DNA from: Flavobacteriales bacterium
GTDB taxonomy: Bacteria; Bacteroidota; Bacteroidia; Flavobacteriales_F; PHOS-HE28
Length of the DNA stretch: 56,621 bases
Direction of reading: 5' to 3'
NCBI GenBank assembly: GCA_016788485.1
Contig: JAEUSV010000120.1
Location: forward strand, 117,744 to 174,364
The notes beneath the pieces are model-generated. The model was not told where the DNA came from and searched no databases. It was given only the letters and a program-made list of their open reading frames with translations. A program made the position numbers and the translations under genes. Position 1 is the first letter of the stretch; each line of letters begins with the position of its first letter. Shown here piece by piece: positions 28,138-34,003 of this stretch.

Positions 28138-29316
28138 ATGGACCCCAAGAACCATGAGCAGTGGATGGCGCTCATTGAGCGCCTGCAGGTGACCGAGAAC
28201 TTCCGCCCAGCGCAGCTCACGCGAGGTAAGGAGTGGGTGATCACCTACTACGTGCGCCATCCGCAGACCGGACAGATGAAGCGTGTGAGGGAAAAGGTGA
28301 ACCGCGTGCGGGACCTCTCTGCGCGTAAAGCGTATGCCGAACGCCGGGTCAGGGAGCTCAATACCATCCTGGGTCTTGGCTGGTCGCCGTTCTCCTCCAA
28401 GCTGGCCGGCCATGGGAACCGTCCGATCCACCTGGCCACCGAGGACTTCATCAAGGCCAAGGAGCGGGAGCGTATCCGCAAGGACAGCATGCGGTCCTAC
28501 AACAGCCTGGTATCGATCCTGGTCAGCTGGTGCGACAAGCGCAAGCTCAAGGAGATGCCGGTGCTGGACTTCACCGAGTCCAGGGCCAGGGAGTTCATGC
28601 ACGAGAGCTATGTGGACCGGGAGCTATCCCCCAGGTCGTTCAACAACTACCACACGTTCTTCGTGACCCTCTGGAACTGGTTCAAGGAGCACGGCTATGT
28701 GGCGTACAACGTGTTCGAGGGCATCAAGAAGAAGCGGGTGGACCCGGATGGCTCCACGCGCAGGCCGCCGACGATCGAGGAGCGCAAGAGGATCAGGGAG
28801 TACCTGCAGGAGCACAACCCACGGTTCCTGACCTTCTGCCTGCTGTGCTTCCATTGCGGAATTCGGCCGAAGGAGCTCTTCATGCTCAAGCCCTCCCACT
28901 TCCACATCGGGGAGTGCTTCATCATGATACCTGGCTCGGTGGCCAAGAACCACAGAACCCAAGGGGTCGCGATCCCCGAGGTGATGATGCAGGACATTCT
29001 TGCCCTTGAGCTCGGCAAGCAAGACCCAGCGCACTACGTGTTCAGCTCGAAGTTCGAACCAGGTCCTCGCTTGTGTGACAGCAGGGACAGCGGCCGTGCT
29101 TGGACAGAGCTCCGCCAGGCGATTGGCCTAAGCTCGGATCTCACGCTGTATCAGCTGAAGCATGCCGGTGGTGAGCAGCTAAGCCGCGATGGAGTGGGAG
29201 AAGTGGACCTGATGAATCACCTTCGGCACCACGACCTGTCGGAAACGAGCACTTATACCCGGCGGACTTATCAGAAGGGTGTCCGGACAGTGCTCAAGAA
29301 GGCTTCGCCGTTCTGA
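28138..29316 (+). CDS. Tyrosine-type site-specific recombinase (integrase)
   Basis: 392 residues. N-terminal arm-binding part to about 95, SAM-like core-binding domain about 98-200, catalytic domain after 210. Catalytic residues: R243 in HCGIRPKEL, K270 in VAKNHRTQ, H365 in RHHDLS and the nucleophile Y373 in TSTYTRR. In the box that is usually HxxR the sequence is Y338-QL-K341 followed by H342 (LYQLKHAGG), a conservative variant also seen, to my knowledge, in some Bacteroidota integrases. Reads away from the tRNA-Pro 3' end 75 bases upstream, the usual position of an integrase at its attachment site. Likely catalyses integration and excision of the element. Confidence 0.9.
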   Translation: MDPKNHEQWMALIERLQVTENFRPAQLTRGKEWVITYYVRHPQTGQMKRVREKVNRVRDLSARKAYAERRVRELNTILGLGWSPFSSKLAGHGNRPIHLATEDFIKAKERERIRKDSMRSYNSLVSILVSWCDKRKLKEMPVLDFTESRAREFMHESYVDRELSPRSFNNYHTFFVTLWNWFKEHGYVAYNVFEGIKKKRVDPDGSTRRPPTIEERKRIREYLQEHNPRFLTFCLLCFHCGIRPKELFMLKPSHFHIGECFIMIPGSVAKNHRTQGVAIPEVMMQDILALELGKQDPAHYVFSSKFEPGPRLCDSRDSGRAWTELRQAIGLSSDLTLYQLKHAGGEQLSRDGVGEVDLMNHLRHHDLSETSTYTRRTYQKGVRTVLKKASPF

Positions 29317-29324
29317 TCATCTAC

Positions 29325-29465
29325 TTAGTCTAGTAGCGATTGCAACCACTTATACATAAGCAGGACCGCGGCGACAATTAGGCCTACCACCACTTTGGCG
29401 GCGGCGGGGTTTACATTCTTGAATGGCTTCCGTGACTCTCGGGTCATTTGAACGACAGAGTTCAT
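29325..29465 (-). CDS. 46-residue single-helix membrane peptide (small ORF)
   Basis: ATG at 29465, TAA at 29325-29327. The peptide starts MNSVVQMTRESRKPFKN, has a hydrophobic stretch AAAKVVVGLIVAAVLLMY (residues 21-38) and ends KWLQSLLD. The positive charges before the helix predict an N-in orientation. It lies 89 bases downstream of the SecB-like gene on the same strand and could be the fourth gene of that operon or an independent small toxin or holin-like peptide. Evidence is the clean membrane-protein pattern and the strand; there is no family match that I know. Confidence 0.45.
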   Translation of the reverse strand: MNSVVQMTRESRKPFKNVNPAAAKVVVGLIVAAVLLMYKWLQSLLD

Positions 29466-29554
29466 GACCGAAATCTCTGCAGGATTGTTAGTTCAAACAA
29501 TCGGCCTAATTACTGCTTCACAAGAGCAGTTGAATAGATCGCGAATTGCAGCGA

Positions 29555-30046
29555 TTAGGTGTCGCTGCGTTTGACATCCTTGATCGTGTTCGTCTGAAGG
29601 AGAGTGTCAGGATTCAGGATGGGAAGAAGGCATCCATTAAGGTAGGTGCCGGAAGTCTTCTCGAGTACCATACCTCGCGCAGTAGAATAGCACACACCGA
29701 CTATGGTCGCTGCCACCCTGTGGTCGAGTGACTTGCGCTCACCATCAATAACGAGGTCGTTGCTTAGGTCGGTTAGGAGCAAGTCAAATTGAATGTCGAA
29801 TTCACCTGTACATCCAATTTCGATTCCTCCCTTAAGCCCGGTTATCGTCGCATTAACGATAACTCTAACCGCTGACGCTTCTTCATTGAAGTATACGGCG
29901 GCGTTTACAGTCGAACGATTAGCATCCGGGCTTGCCGGTCTATTCCTGAACTCTTCAGTGGTCTCGATTGCAGCTTTTCTTACAAAAACAGCAGCAATGT
30001 GGAGTCGATCCGCTATGGAAAGAGCCGTGTTCTTGGATTTGCTCAT
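29555..30046 (-). CDS. SecB-like chaperone of a toxin-antitoxin-chaperone module
   Basis: 163 residues. The order of features follows SecB: an N-terminal strand LHIAAVFVRKAAIET (SecB: FQIQRIYTKDISFEA), a central strand segment AVRVIVNATITG then GEFDIQFDLLL, and the C-terminal ARGMVLEKTSGTYL then LLPILNPDTLL, which parallels SecB's YARECITSMVSRGTFP then LAPVNFDALF. Toxin-antitoxin-chaperone systems such as HigB-HigA-Rv1957 of Mycobacterium tuberculosis use such a protein to protect the antitoxin. Here the ATG overlaps the antitoxin stop as ATGA. A housekeeping SecB is unlikely in this setting. The alignment was made by eye. Confidence 0.72.
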   Translation of the reverse strand: MSKSKNTALSIADRLHIAAVFVRKAAIETTEEFRNRPASPDANRSTVNAAVYFNEEASAVRVIVNATITGLKGGIEIGCTGEFDIQFDLLLTDLSNDLVIDGERKSLDHRVAATIVGVCYSTARGMVLEKTSGTYLNGCLLPILNPDTLLQTNTIKDVKRSDT

Positions 30047-30531
30047 GCTGCCAGAGAAGGAATCAAACCACTGCCATCGTCTTTCTGTGCGAGTTCCTTA
30101 AGCTGGGGTGGAGTATTCTCCATATTGTAGACTATCCATTGGGCTCGCTGACGAATGTTCTCTGAAAGCACTATCTGGTTGTTGTCAATGAGCGGAGCAG
30201 TCGTCGTTGTGCGCTGCTGTTGTTCTTCGATGCACTGGGCAACGTAGTCATCCACGTCGACGAACTTGATAACCGGTACCTTCCCAATCTTCAGTCCCAG
30301 TTCAAAGAGCTTCTTCGCACTGTGATTGAATGCGCCATCCAAGAGCTTGCTGGTATAGCCCTTGGAGTATCCGAGCTTCTCTGCAAGTCCGGTGCGATTG
30401 AGTTTGTTGGCAACACGAAAGGCCTCCAGGTGTCGAAAGAGTTCGTTCTGGAGCGACTCCATCAAGTGCGATGGATGCGTCACAAGCTCTCGTAGGGTAG
30501 GCATTTGAGTTGGGTTTCGTAACAACGTCAA
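30043..30531 (-). CDS. HigA-like antitoxin with C-terminal extension
   Basis: 162 residues. An XRE-type helix-turn-helix lies at about 38-85: ANKLNRTGLAEKLGYSKGYTSKLLDG, with the recognition helix SKGYTSKLL. After it comes an extension of about 75 residues with a polar linker (EEQQQRTTTT) and a hydrophobic-aromatic segment RQRAQWIVYNMENTP near 128-141. In chaperone-dependent antitoxins such an extension (the chaperone-addiction segment) binds the SecB-like protein. Alternative start ATG 30504 would remove nine residues. It begins seven bases after the toxin-like gene and overlaps the SecB-like gene. Confidence 0.72.
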   Translation of the reverse strand: MTLLRNPTQMPTLRELVTHPSHLMESLQNELFRHLEAFRVANKLNRTGLAEKLGYSKGYTSKLLDGAFNHSAKKLFELGLKIGKVPVIKFVDVDDYVAQCIEEQQQRTTTTAPLIDNNQIVLSENIRQRAQWIVYNMENTPPQLKELAQKDDGSGLIPSLAA

Positions 30532-30538
30532 TGTTGCG

Positions 30539-30922
30539 CTATGCTAAGCTGGCTAAGTAGAGGGCCTTGAGGTTCCTTAGGCGAGCTATCCCTTTCTCCT
30601 GGTCAGTCTTAAGGCTCACATTCGTAATGATGTAGCCATCACTCGTTTTGAAGCAGTAAAGCCGGATACTATCTGCCTTTGCTTCAAACTCCTTGATGGG
30701 GTCTCTACCTGATGTAATGTCTCTCCATTTAACCTTCGGAAGCAATAGCCCCATTGCGGCATCCCTCATCCTCGATTCAGCCTTGAACAGGTCATCGGTA
30801 AAGTTGCTCGACCTATGCTCCGCCCAGAACTCTTGATAGTCCGACTTTCCGTTGTAGTGTAGCGCGTAGACCTTGATCCCTGATGACAGGTGTTCTAAAG
30901 GCTCCAACGCAAATGTACACAT
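30539..30922 (-). CDS. HigB/RelE-like toxin candidate
   Basis: 127 residues if the ATG at 30922 is used. The C-terminal part, ADSIRLYCFKTSDGYIITNVSLKTDQEK followed by a helix ARLRNLKALYLAS, has the strand-strand-lysine pattern of RelE-superfamily mRNA interferases (compare IRVFCFFDEGKLVVLLNGFQKKTQ in HigB). The call rests largely on this and on its position as first gene before the antitoxin and chaperone. The start is doubtful: a TACATTTG box (30910-30917) covers codons 2-5, so translation may begin at the TTG at 30907 as a leaderless message, giving 122 residues. Confidence 0.55.
   Translation of the reverse strand: MCTFALEPLEHLSSGIKVYALHYNGKSDYQEFWAEHRSSNFTDDLFKAESRMRDAAMGLLLPKVKWRDITSGRDPIKEFEAKADSIRLYCFKTSDGYIITNVSLKTDQEKGIARLRNLKALYLASLA
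30910..30917 (-). promoter_or_regulatory. -7 box at the head of the toxin-antitoxin-chaperone operon
   Basis: TACATTTG on the minus strand, overlapping the annotated toxin start. Just upstream the minus strand reads TATATGTAAACCAATATGTG, giving two ATATGT direct repeats and a TGTA/TACA pair that could be the antitoxin's operator. Confidence 0.45.
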
Positions 30923-31160
30923 ATTGGTTTACATATAAGGAAAAAATAGAAGTGACAGATGATCAGCAGGTCGTTAACATGTTGACTGACAGGTAGTTGC
31001 TCTTCAGATTGTTCTTGGTCCTTGGCCGCCTGAAGGAATAGCTCGTGTCGGGCATGAGCTCTTTCGCTTCGGCTGTTACGAAGATAGCGAGGTGTGCCAA
31101 GACATCATGGGCCATTTCTCGCGATACTGAAGATGGAGTTGGAGACCGAGTCGCTCTGGC

Positions 31161-31574
31161 TCAGGAGCGCAGCTCCTTGGGGAACAAATGCTTGATTACA
31201 ATCGTCAAGAACAAGGCAATGTTACCCGTTGTGGTAGTGACAAGTGCGATTAGCACTGCGTCCGACAGATAGAAGGTTTGACCAGTGAAGGGAAGGAAGC
31301 ATCCTGTTGCTTGCATCCAAATCGTAACCATCACCACCGTGAGCCATATCGTTACAAGCCAGAAGACACGGTTGCCCATCATCTTCTTCGCCTCCAACTG
31401 ATCGCGACGAGCCTGGATCTCAAGTTTGTGATGGTCAGCCCTTTGATAGCGCTGTTCCTCTTCGAGTGATGCCGCCATAGGCTCAGCCGTTGCGGCTGGA
31501 GGGAGTAAGTCCCATTTCGCCCCGGCTTTGCCAGAGGTAGAATGCTCAACGGTCGGTGTCCCTGGCGGCATCAC
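31161..31574 (-). CDS. Two-helix membrane protein paired with a Panacea-domain protein
   Basis: 137 residues. Polar first 35, a charged helix at about 38-65 (EEEQRYQRADHHKLEIQARRDQLEAKKM), then two membrane helices: VFWLVTIWLTVVMVTIWM (about 70-88) and LSDAVLIALVTTTTGNIALFLTIVIKHLF (about 103-131). Its ATG overlaps the stop of the Panacea-domain gene by four bases, a tight two-gene unit. Panacea antitoxins are known to pair with many unrelated toxins, some of them membrane proteins, so this is the toxin candidate. Toxicity is an inference from position; the protein itself has no recognised catalytic motif. Confidence 0.6.
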   Translation of the reverse strand: MMPPGTPTVEHSTSGKAGAKWDLLPPAATAEPMAASLEEEQRYQRADHHKLEIQARRDQLEAKKMMGNRVFWLVTIWLTVVMVTIWMQATGCFLPFTGQTFYLSDAVLIALVTTTTGNIALFLTIVIKHLFPKELRS

Positions 31575-32107
31575 TCACTTGCAGTGACCTTGCCAGGGTT
31601 AAAGTTGCCAATACGTTCCTTCTCGGCGCTGAAGTAGGATCGCACCTCTTCATCTCCCAAGTCCATATACATCGGAATCTGGCCTCCGAGACTCTTCACC
31701 AACTTATTCCAAGGTGTCCCTGGAAGGTGAGAGTAGTTGGTGAGTTGAATCGCTGAAAAATGAGAATACCCCACCCAGATGTCATCTAGGAAGCGAATCA
31801 GAGTCGCGTCTCGATGGTAGTTGAGGGTCGGGGTGTGGTAGTAGCCAGGACGATCCTCATCCTCTTCTTGGATTTCATGCTCAATCGGCATGTCACCATG
31901 ATGCTTCAGGGCGTGGTATACAGAGGCCACAACTGGGCCGTACTTCCAAGCTTGAAGTACCTCGTTGAAGAGTCGCTCGTTGTACTGAGCGTAGTACCAG
32001 CCGTAGGCGACGTACAGTAGCTTTTGAAGCTTCAGGTGACTGAGGGGCTTGCCCTCGTCGACACCCTTCGAGATGAAGTAGTTCGCTATTTCCGCTGCTG
32101 ACCTCAT
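31571..32107 (-). CDS. Panacea/SocA-domain (DUF4065) protein, candidate antitoxin
   Basis: 178 residues from ATG 32107 (MRSAAEIANYFI). The Panacea/SocA core is clear: LSHLKLQKLLYVAYGWYYA at about residues 23-41, then LFNEVLQAWKYGPVVASVYHALKHHG (46-71). SocA is the proteolytic-adaptor antitoxin of Caulobacter, and Panacea proteins neutralise diverse toxins encoded next to them. A longer start at 32170 is unlikely, because a TACATTCG promoter box occupies its codons 2-4. The gene is translationally coupled to the membrane protein downstream. Confidence 0.8.
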   Translation of the reverse strand: MRSAAEIANYFISKGVDEGKPLSHLKLQKLLYVAYGWYYAQYNERLFNEVLQAWKYGPVVASVYHALKHHGDMPIEHEIQEEDEDRPGYYHTPTLNYHRDATLIRFLDDIWVGYSHFSAIQLTNYSHLPGTPWNKLVKSLGGQIPMYMDLGDEEVRSYFSAEKERIGNFNPGKVTASE

Positions 32108-32159
32108 AGTCACACGGTTGACGGAAAAGACGTCAATCAGTATGCCGCGCTTCTCGACG

Positions 32160-32167
32160 CGAATGTA
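32160..32167 (-). promoter_or_regulatory. -7 box of the Panacea-domain gene
   Basis: TACATTCG on the minus strand, 52 bases before the preferred ATG at 32107. It lies inside the longer possible reading frame and so decides the start. Confidence 0.45.
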
Positions 32168-32397
32168 CACATCCTGGCTTCCGTCTCGACCGGCAGAGCG
32201 CTGTTGGTGATGCGCGTTGCTGATAGGAACACCATCTTCAGTAGCTGAGGTATGCTGTTATTCACATCTGTGTTGATGACTGTCGAACTCATGGAATCTC
32301 CTGTGAGTGCCGTGTTAACTCAGTTAGCGATGCTGCAATCAACAATGATCGTGAATAACTGGCGACAGACTACAGACGCTTTGCTGATCACTGAAGG

Positions 32398-32405
32398 TAG
32401 TTTTG
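32398..32405 (+). promoter_or_regulatory. -7 box of the winged-helix gene
   Basis: TAGTTTTG, 7 bases before the ATG at 32413, suggesting an almost leaderless messenger. Confidence 0.4.
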
Positions 32406-32412
32406 GTCCGTC

Positions 32413-32940
32413 ATGAACGCTACGGACAAGTTGGCGCGCCTACGTGCTCTCCTTGAAGAGGCTATCCAGCTCGCTGGAGAGCTCCAGGGGGAGGGTCATT
32501 TGCCGCGGCCTGCAACCACGGTTGCGGACGAGCATGTTCGAACCCAGTTGTTGACCCCAACGGGTAAGATTCGCGGACTATCGGATAGGATTATTGGTGT
32601 CCTTCGAGAGAAGCAGGAGCCTATGACTGCTGCCGAGATTACTGACGCCGTGTATGACCGCAGGTATGGCTTGACCTATGATGCGATGAAGCGAAGGGTG
32701 GCGGTGTGCACGTCATCGCTGCACAAGCGCCAGAACAAGCTCCAGTGGCACAAGATTGAGTCGGGCGAGATCTGCTGGTACCTCACTGAATGGTCAGAAC
32801 ACGGCAAGCTTGCGTGGAGAGGTGCGATGTCAACGGATAGACTCCTGACTGTCAGTGATGCACTTCTAGAGAAGGTCATCATTCGGAACAAGGAACGCTC
32901 AGCAAAAACCGAGGCCACCCAGATGGATGGCCTCGGCTAA
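32413..32940 (+). CDS. Winged-helix DNA-binding-like protein of the element
   Basis: 175 residues. An N-terminal helix (DKLARLRALLEEAIQLAGEL) is followed by a linker and a winged-helix-like domain at about 55-125: LSDRIIGVLREKQEPMTAAEITDAVY, then YDAMKRRVAVCTSSLHKRQNKLQWHKI, with the recognition helix and wing in the usual order, similar to HARE-HTH or other restriction-associated modules. The last 40 residues are basic and possibly helical. Could be a regulator of the element or of its recombinase. Divergent from the toxin-antitoxin modules across 300 bases. Confidence 0.6.
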   Translation: MNATDKLARLRALLEEAIQLAGELQGEGHLPRPATTVADEHVRTQLLTPTGKIRGLSDRIIGVLREKQEPMTAAEITDAVYDRRYGLTYDAMKRRVAVCTSSLHKRQNKLQWHKIESGEICWYLTEWSEHGKLAWRGAMSTDRLLTVSDALLEKVIIRNKERSAKTEATQMDGLG

Positions 32941-32945
32941 CGATG

Positions 32946-33209
32946 CTAGACCCAGATGCTGTCACCAACCGCCGCTTCCACAACGGTGGGCTCCTGCAGC
33001 CAACTGCAGGATGCGCAGTCGTAAGCGCTTACGACTGTGGGTGACAGCTGACGGGCTATTCGCTCCGTCTCAGAGCTTCCACAAATATAAGGTTCGCCCT
33101 TGGCACAGTCGGGGCATGCGTTGATAATGAGGTGGTTATTGCCCACCAGCCCGGGGCAGTATCGGGGCGCGTTGGACATTCTTTGCATCCCAGACCTCGT
33201 GTGAATCAA
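32946..33209 (-). CDS. Possible small cysteine-rich protein
   Basis: 87 residues with CPDC, a later single cysteine and CASC (residues about 33-70), a spacing that could bind zinc. It converges on the winged-helix gene with a five-base gap. Against it: two palindromes (32993-33010 and 33016-33037) lie inside the frame, no promoter box is seen, and the start is arbitrary. It may be an accident of sequence. Confidence 0.25.
   Translation of the reverse strand: MIHTRSGMQRMSNAPRYCPGLVGNNHLIINACPDCAKGEPYICGSSETERIARQLSPTVVSAYDCASCSWLQEPTVVEAAVGDSIWV
32993..33010. repeat. Inverted repeat shared with the left end of the element
   Basis: CCTGCAG-CCAA-CTGCAGG. With its left flank it reads GGCTCCTGCAGCCAACTGCAGG, close to the CTCCTGCAGCAACTGCAGG beside the left tRNA-Pro at 28076-28094, in the same orientation. 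Confidence 0.6.
33016..33037. repeat. 22-base perfect palindrome
   Basis: The 11 bases CAGTCGTAAGC are followed at once by their reverse complement. With no loop it cannot be a normal terminator; it looks like a dimeric protein's binding site near the right end of the element. Confidence 0.6.
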
Positions 33210-33241
33210 TGCTTGCGATACTGATCATCGAAGACGGGCAG

Positions 33242-33256
33242 TCCCCCCCTCTCCGC
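33242..33256 (+). repeat. Copy of the tRNA-Ser 3' end
   Basis: Fifteen bases, T-C7-TCTCCGC, identical to 27617-27631, which are the 3' end of tRNA-Ser(GCT). No other tRNA sequence is attached on its left. This is what an attachment site looks like after integration into the tRNA-Ser gene. Confidence 0.6.
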
Positions 33257-33279
33257 TGAAGGCACTGAGGTGCCCCCCT

Positions 33280-33302
33280 GAAGGCCCGCCTGCCGGGCCT
33301 TC
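33280..33302. terminator. Hairpin between the tRNA-Ser remnant and tRNA-Pro
   Basis: Perfect inverted repeat GAAGGCCCG, loop CCTGC, CGGGCCTTC. U-run weak (TTCGTAGTT). Confidence 0.5.
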
Positions 33303-33314
33303 GTAGTTGATGTT

Positions 33315-33389
33315 CGGGGTGTAGCGCAGCCCGGTTAGCGCACCTGGTTTGGGACCAGGGGGTCGTGTGTTCGAATCACACCACCCCGA
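33315..33389 (+). tRNA. tRNA-Pro (anticodon TGG), right copy
   Basis: Identical in all 75 bases to the copy at 27989. It lacks a clear -7 box upstream and may be silent or read from elsewhere. Confidence 0.93.
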
Positions 33390-33390
33390 C

Positions 33391-33505
33391 AAGGGATGAT
33401 CCCGCCGTGAGGCGGGATCTTTCGTTGCGAACGGGCGCGAGCTCGCTCGCAAGCCCGGTCGTAACGAAAGATCCGTGGCGCAACGCGCCACCGGGATCAT
33501 CCCTT
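33391..33505. repeat. Cloverleaf-like palindromic element at the tRNA-Pro 3' end
   Basis: Outer stem AAGGGATGATCCCG (33391-33404) pairs perfectly with 33492-33505. Next, GGATCTTTCGTT (33415-33426) pairs with 33463-33474. Between these are small hairpins CCCGCC-GTGA-GGCGGG (33401-33416) and GTGGCGC/GCGCCAC (about 33475-33491), so the whole folds into a branched structure. It begins two bases after the tRNA. Confidence 0.75.
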
Positions 33506-33542
33506 GTAACGCCCCTCCCTCATGAAAGCCCGCGCAGCGGGC

Positions 33543-33611
33543 AATCACACCACCCCGACAAGGGACGATCCCGCCGCGAGGCGGGATCTTTCGTTGCGGA
33601 CGGGCGCGAGC
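33543..33611 (+). repeat. Second, truncated copy of tRNA-Pro tail plus palindrome
   Basis: 69 bases matching 33374-33442 with three differences. It holds the last 16 bases of tRNA-Pro (AATCACACCACCCCGA) and the left half of the cloverleaf element; the right half is missing. Confidence 0.75.
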
Positions 33612-33671
33612 GTCCCCCTTCATGGGCCGCCTTCTCTCGCATGCACGGCACCGAAGTACTTTCGCCGGGCC

Positions 33672-33748
33672 GACCCCGTAGCTCAGTTGGATAGAGCATC
33701 TGCCTTCTAAGCAGATGGTCACTGGTTCGAATCCAGTCGGGGTCGCCA
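33672..33748 (+). tRNA. tRNA-Arg (anticodon TCT)
   Basis: Acceptor stem GACCCCG/CGGGGTC, D-arm GCTCAGTTGGATAGAGC, anticodon arm TCTGC-CTTCTAA-GCAGA, T-loop TTCGAAT, discriminator G and an encoded CCA (33746-33748), unlike the serine and proline tRNAs. Confidence 0.95.
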
Positions 33749-34003
33749 TTGGAACCGTCGCCAAGCGCTTGATAACCCGGTCGTTGGAGGTGGGGGGCGA
33801 CGGACCGGGAGGAACGGGCGACGAACCGGAACCGGTGTTTTTCACCGTGGTACCAGGTCGGCTGAAAAGGGCTGGTTCATGGGCCTCTTCAGCTGGTTGG
33901 TAGGTTGTTTCCGATGGTCTGTCGAAATGTTGATCATCCGTGGAACAGCCTGATCGGGGGATCGTACGTGTGCGGAGTTTCGCGACACGAAAAGGAATCT
34001 CCC

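Larger units (their letters stand above)
27986..33390. mobile_element. Integrated element bounded by tRNA-Pro direct repeats
   Basis: A 79-base direct repeat (27986-28064 and 33312-33390) consists of the complete tRNA-Pro gene plus three bases before it and one after. Between the copies are a tyrosine recombinase adjoining the left copy, visibly more AT-rich genes with no housekeeping function, and toxin-antitoxin-like modules, all typical of a small integrative element. The exact ends are uncertain: a 15-base copy of the tRNA-Ser 3' end at 33242-33256 would fit a different left boundary at 27617-27631. No replication, conjugation or capsid genes are present, so movement would depend on a helper or only on the recombinase. 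Confidence 0.75.

Noticed and set aside
27986-33390. Prophage
   Set aside because: No capsid, terminase, portal, tail or lysis genes; only a recombinase and small cargo genes.
33365-33710. Short open frames across the right tRNA-Pro and palindromes
   Set aside because: They run through a tRNA and a structured repeat and have no promoter or domain.
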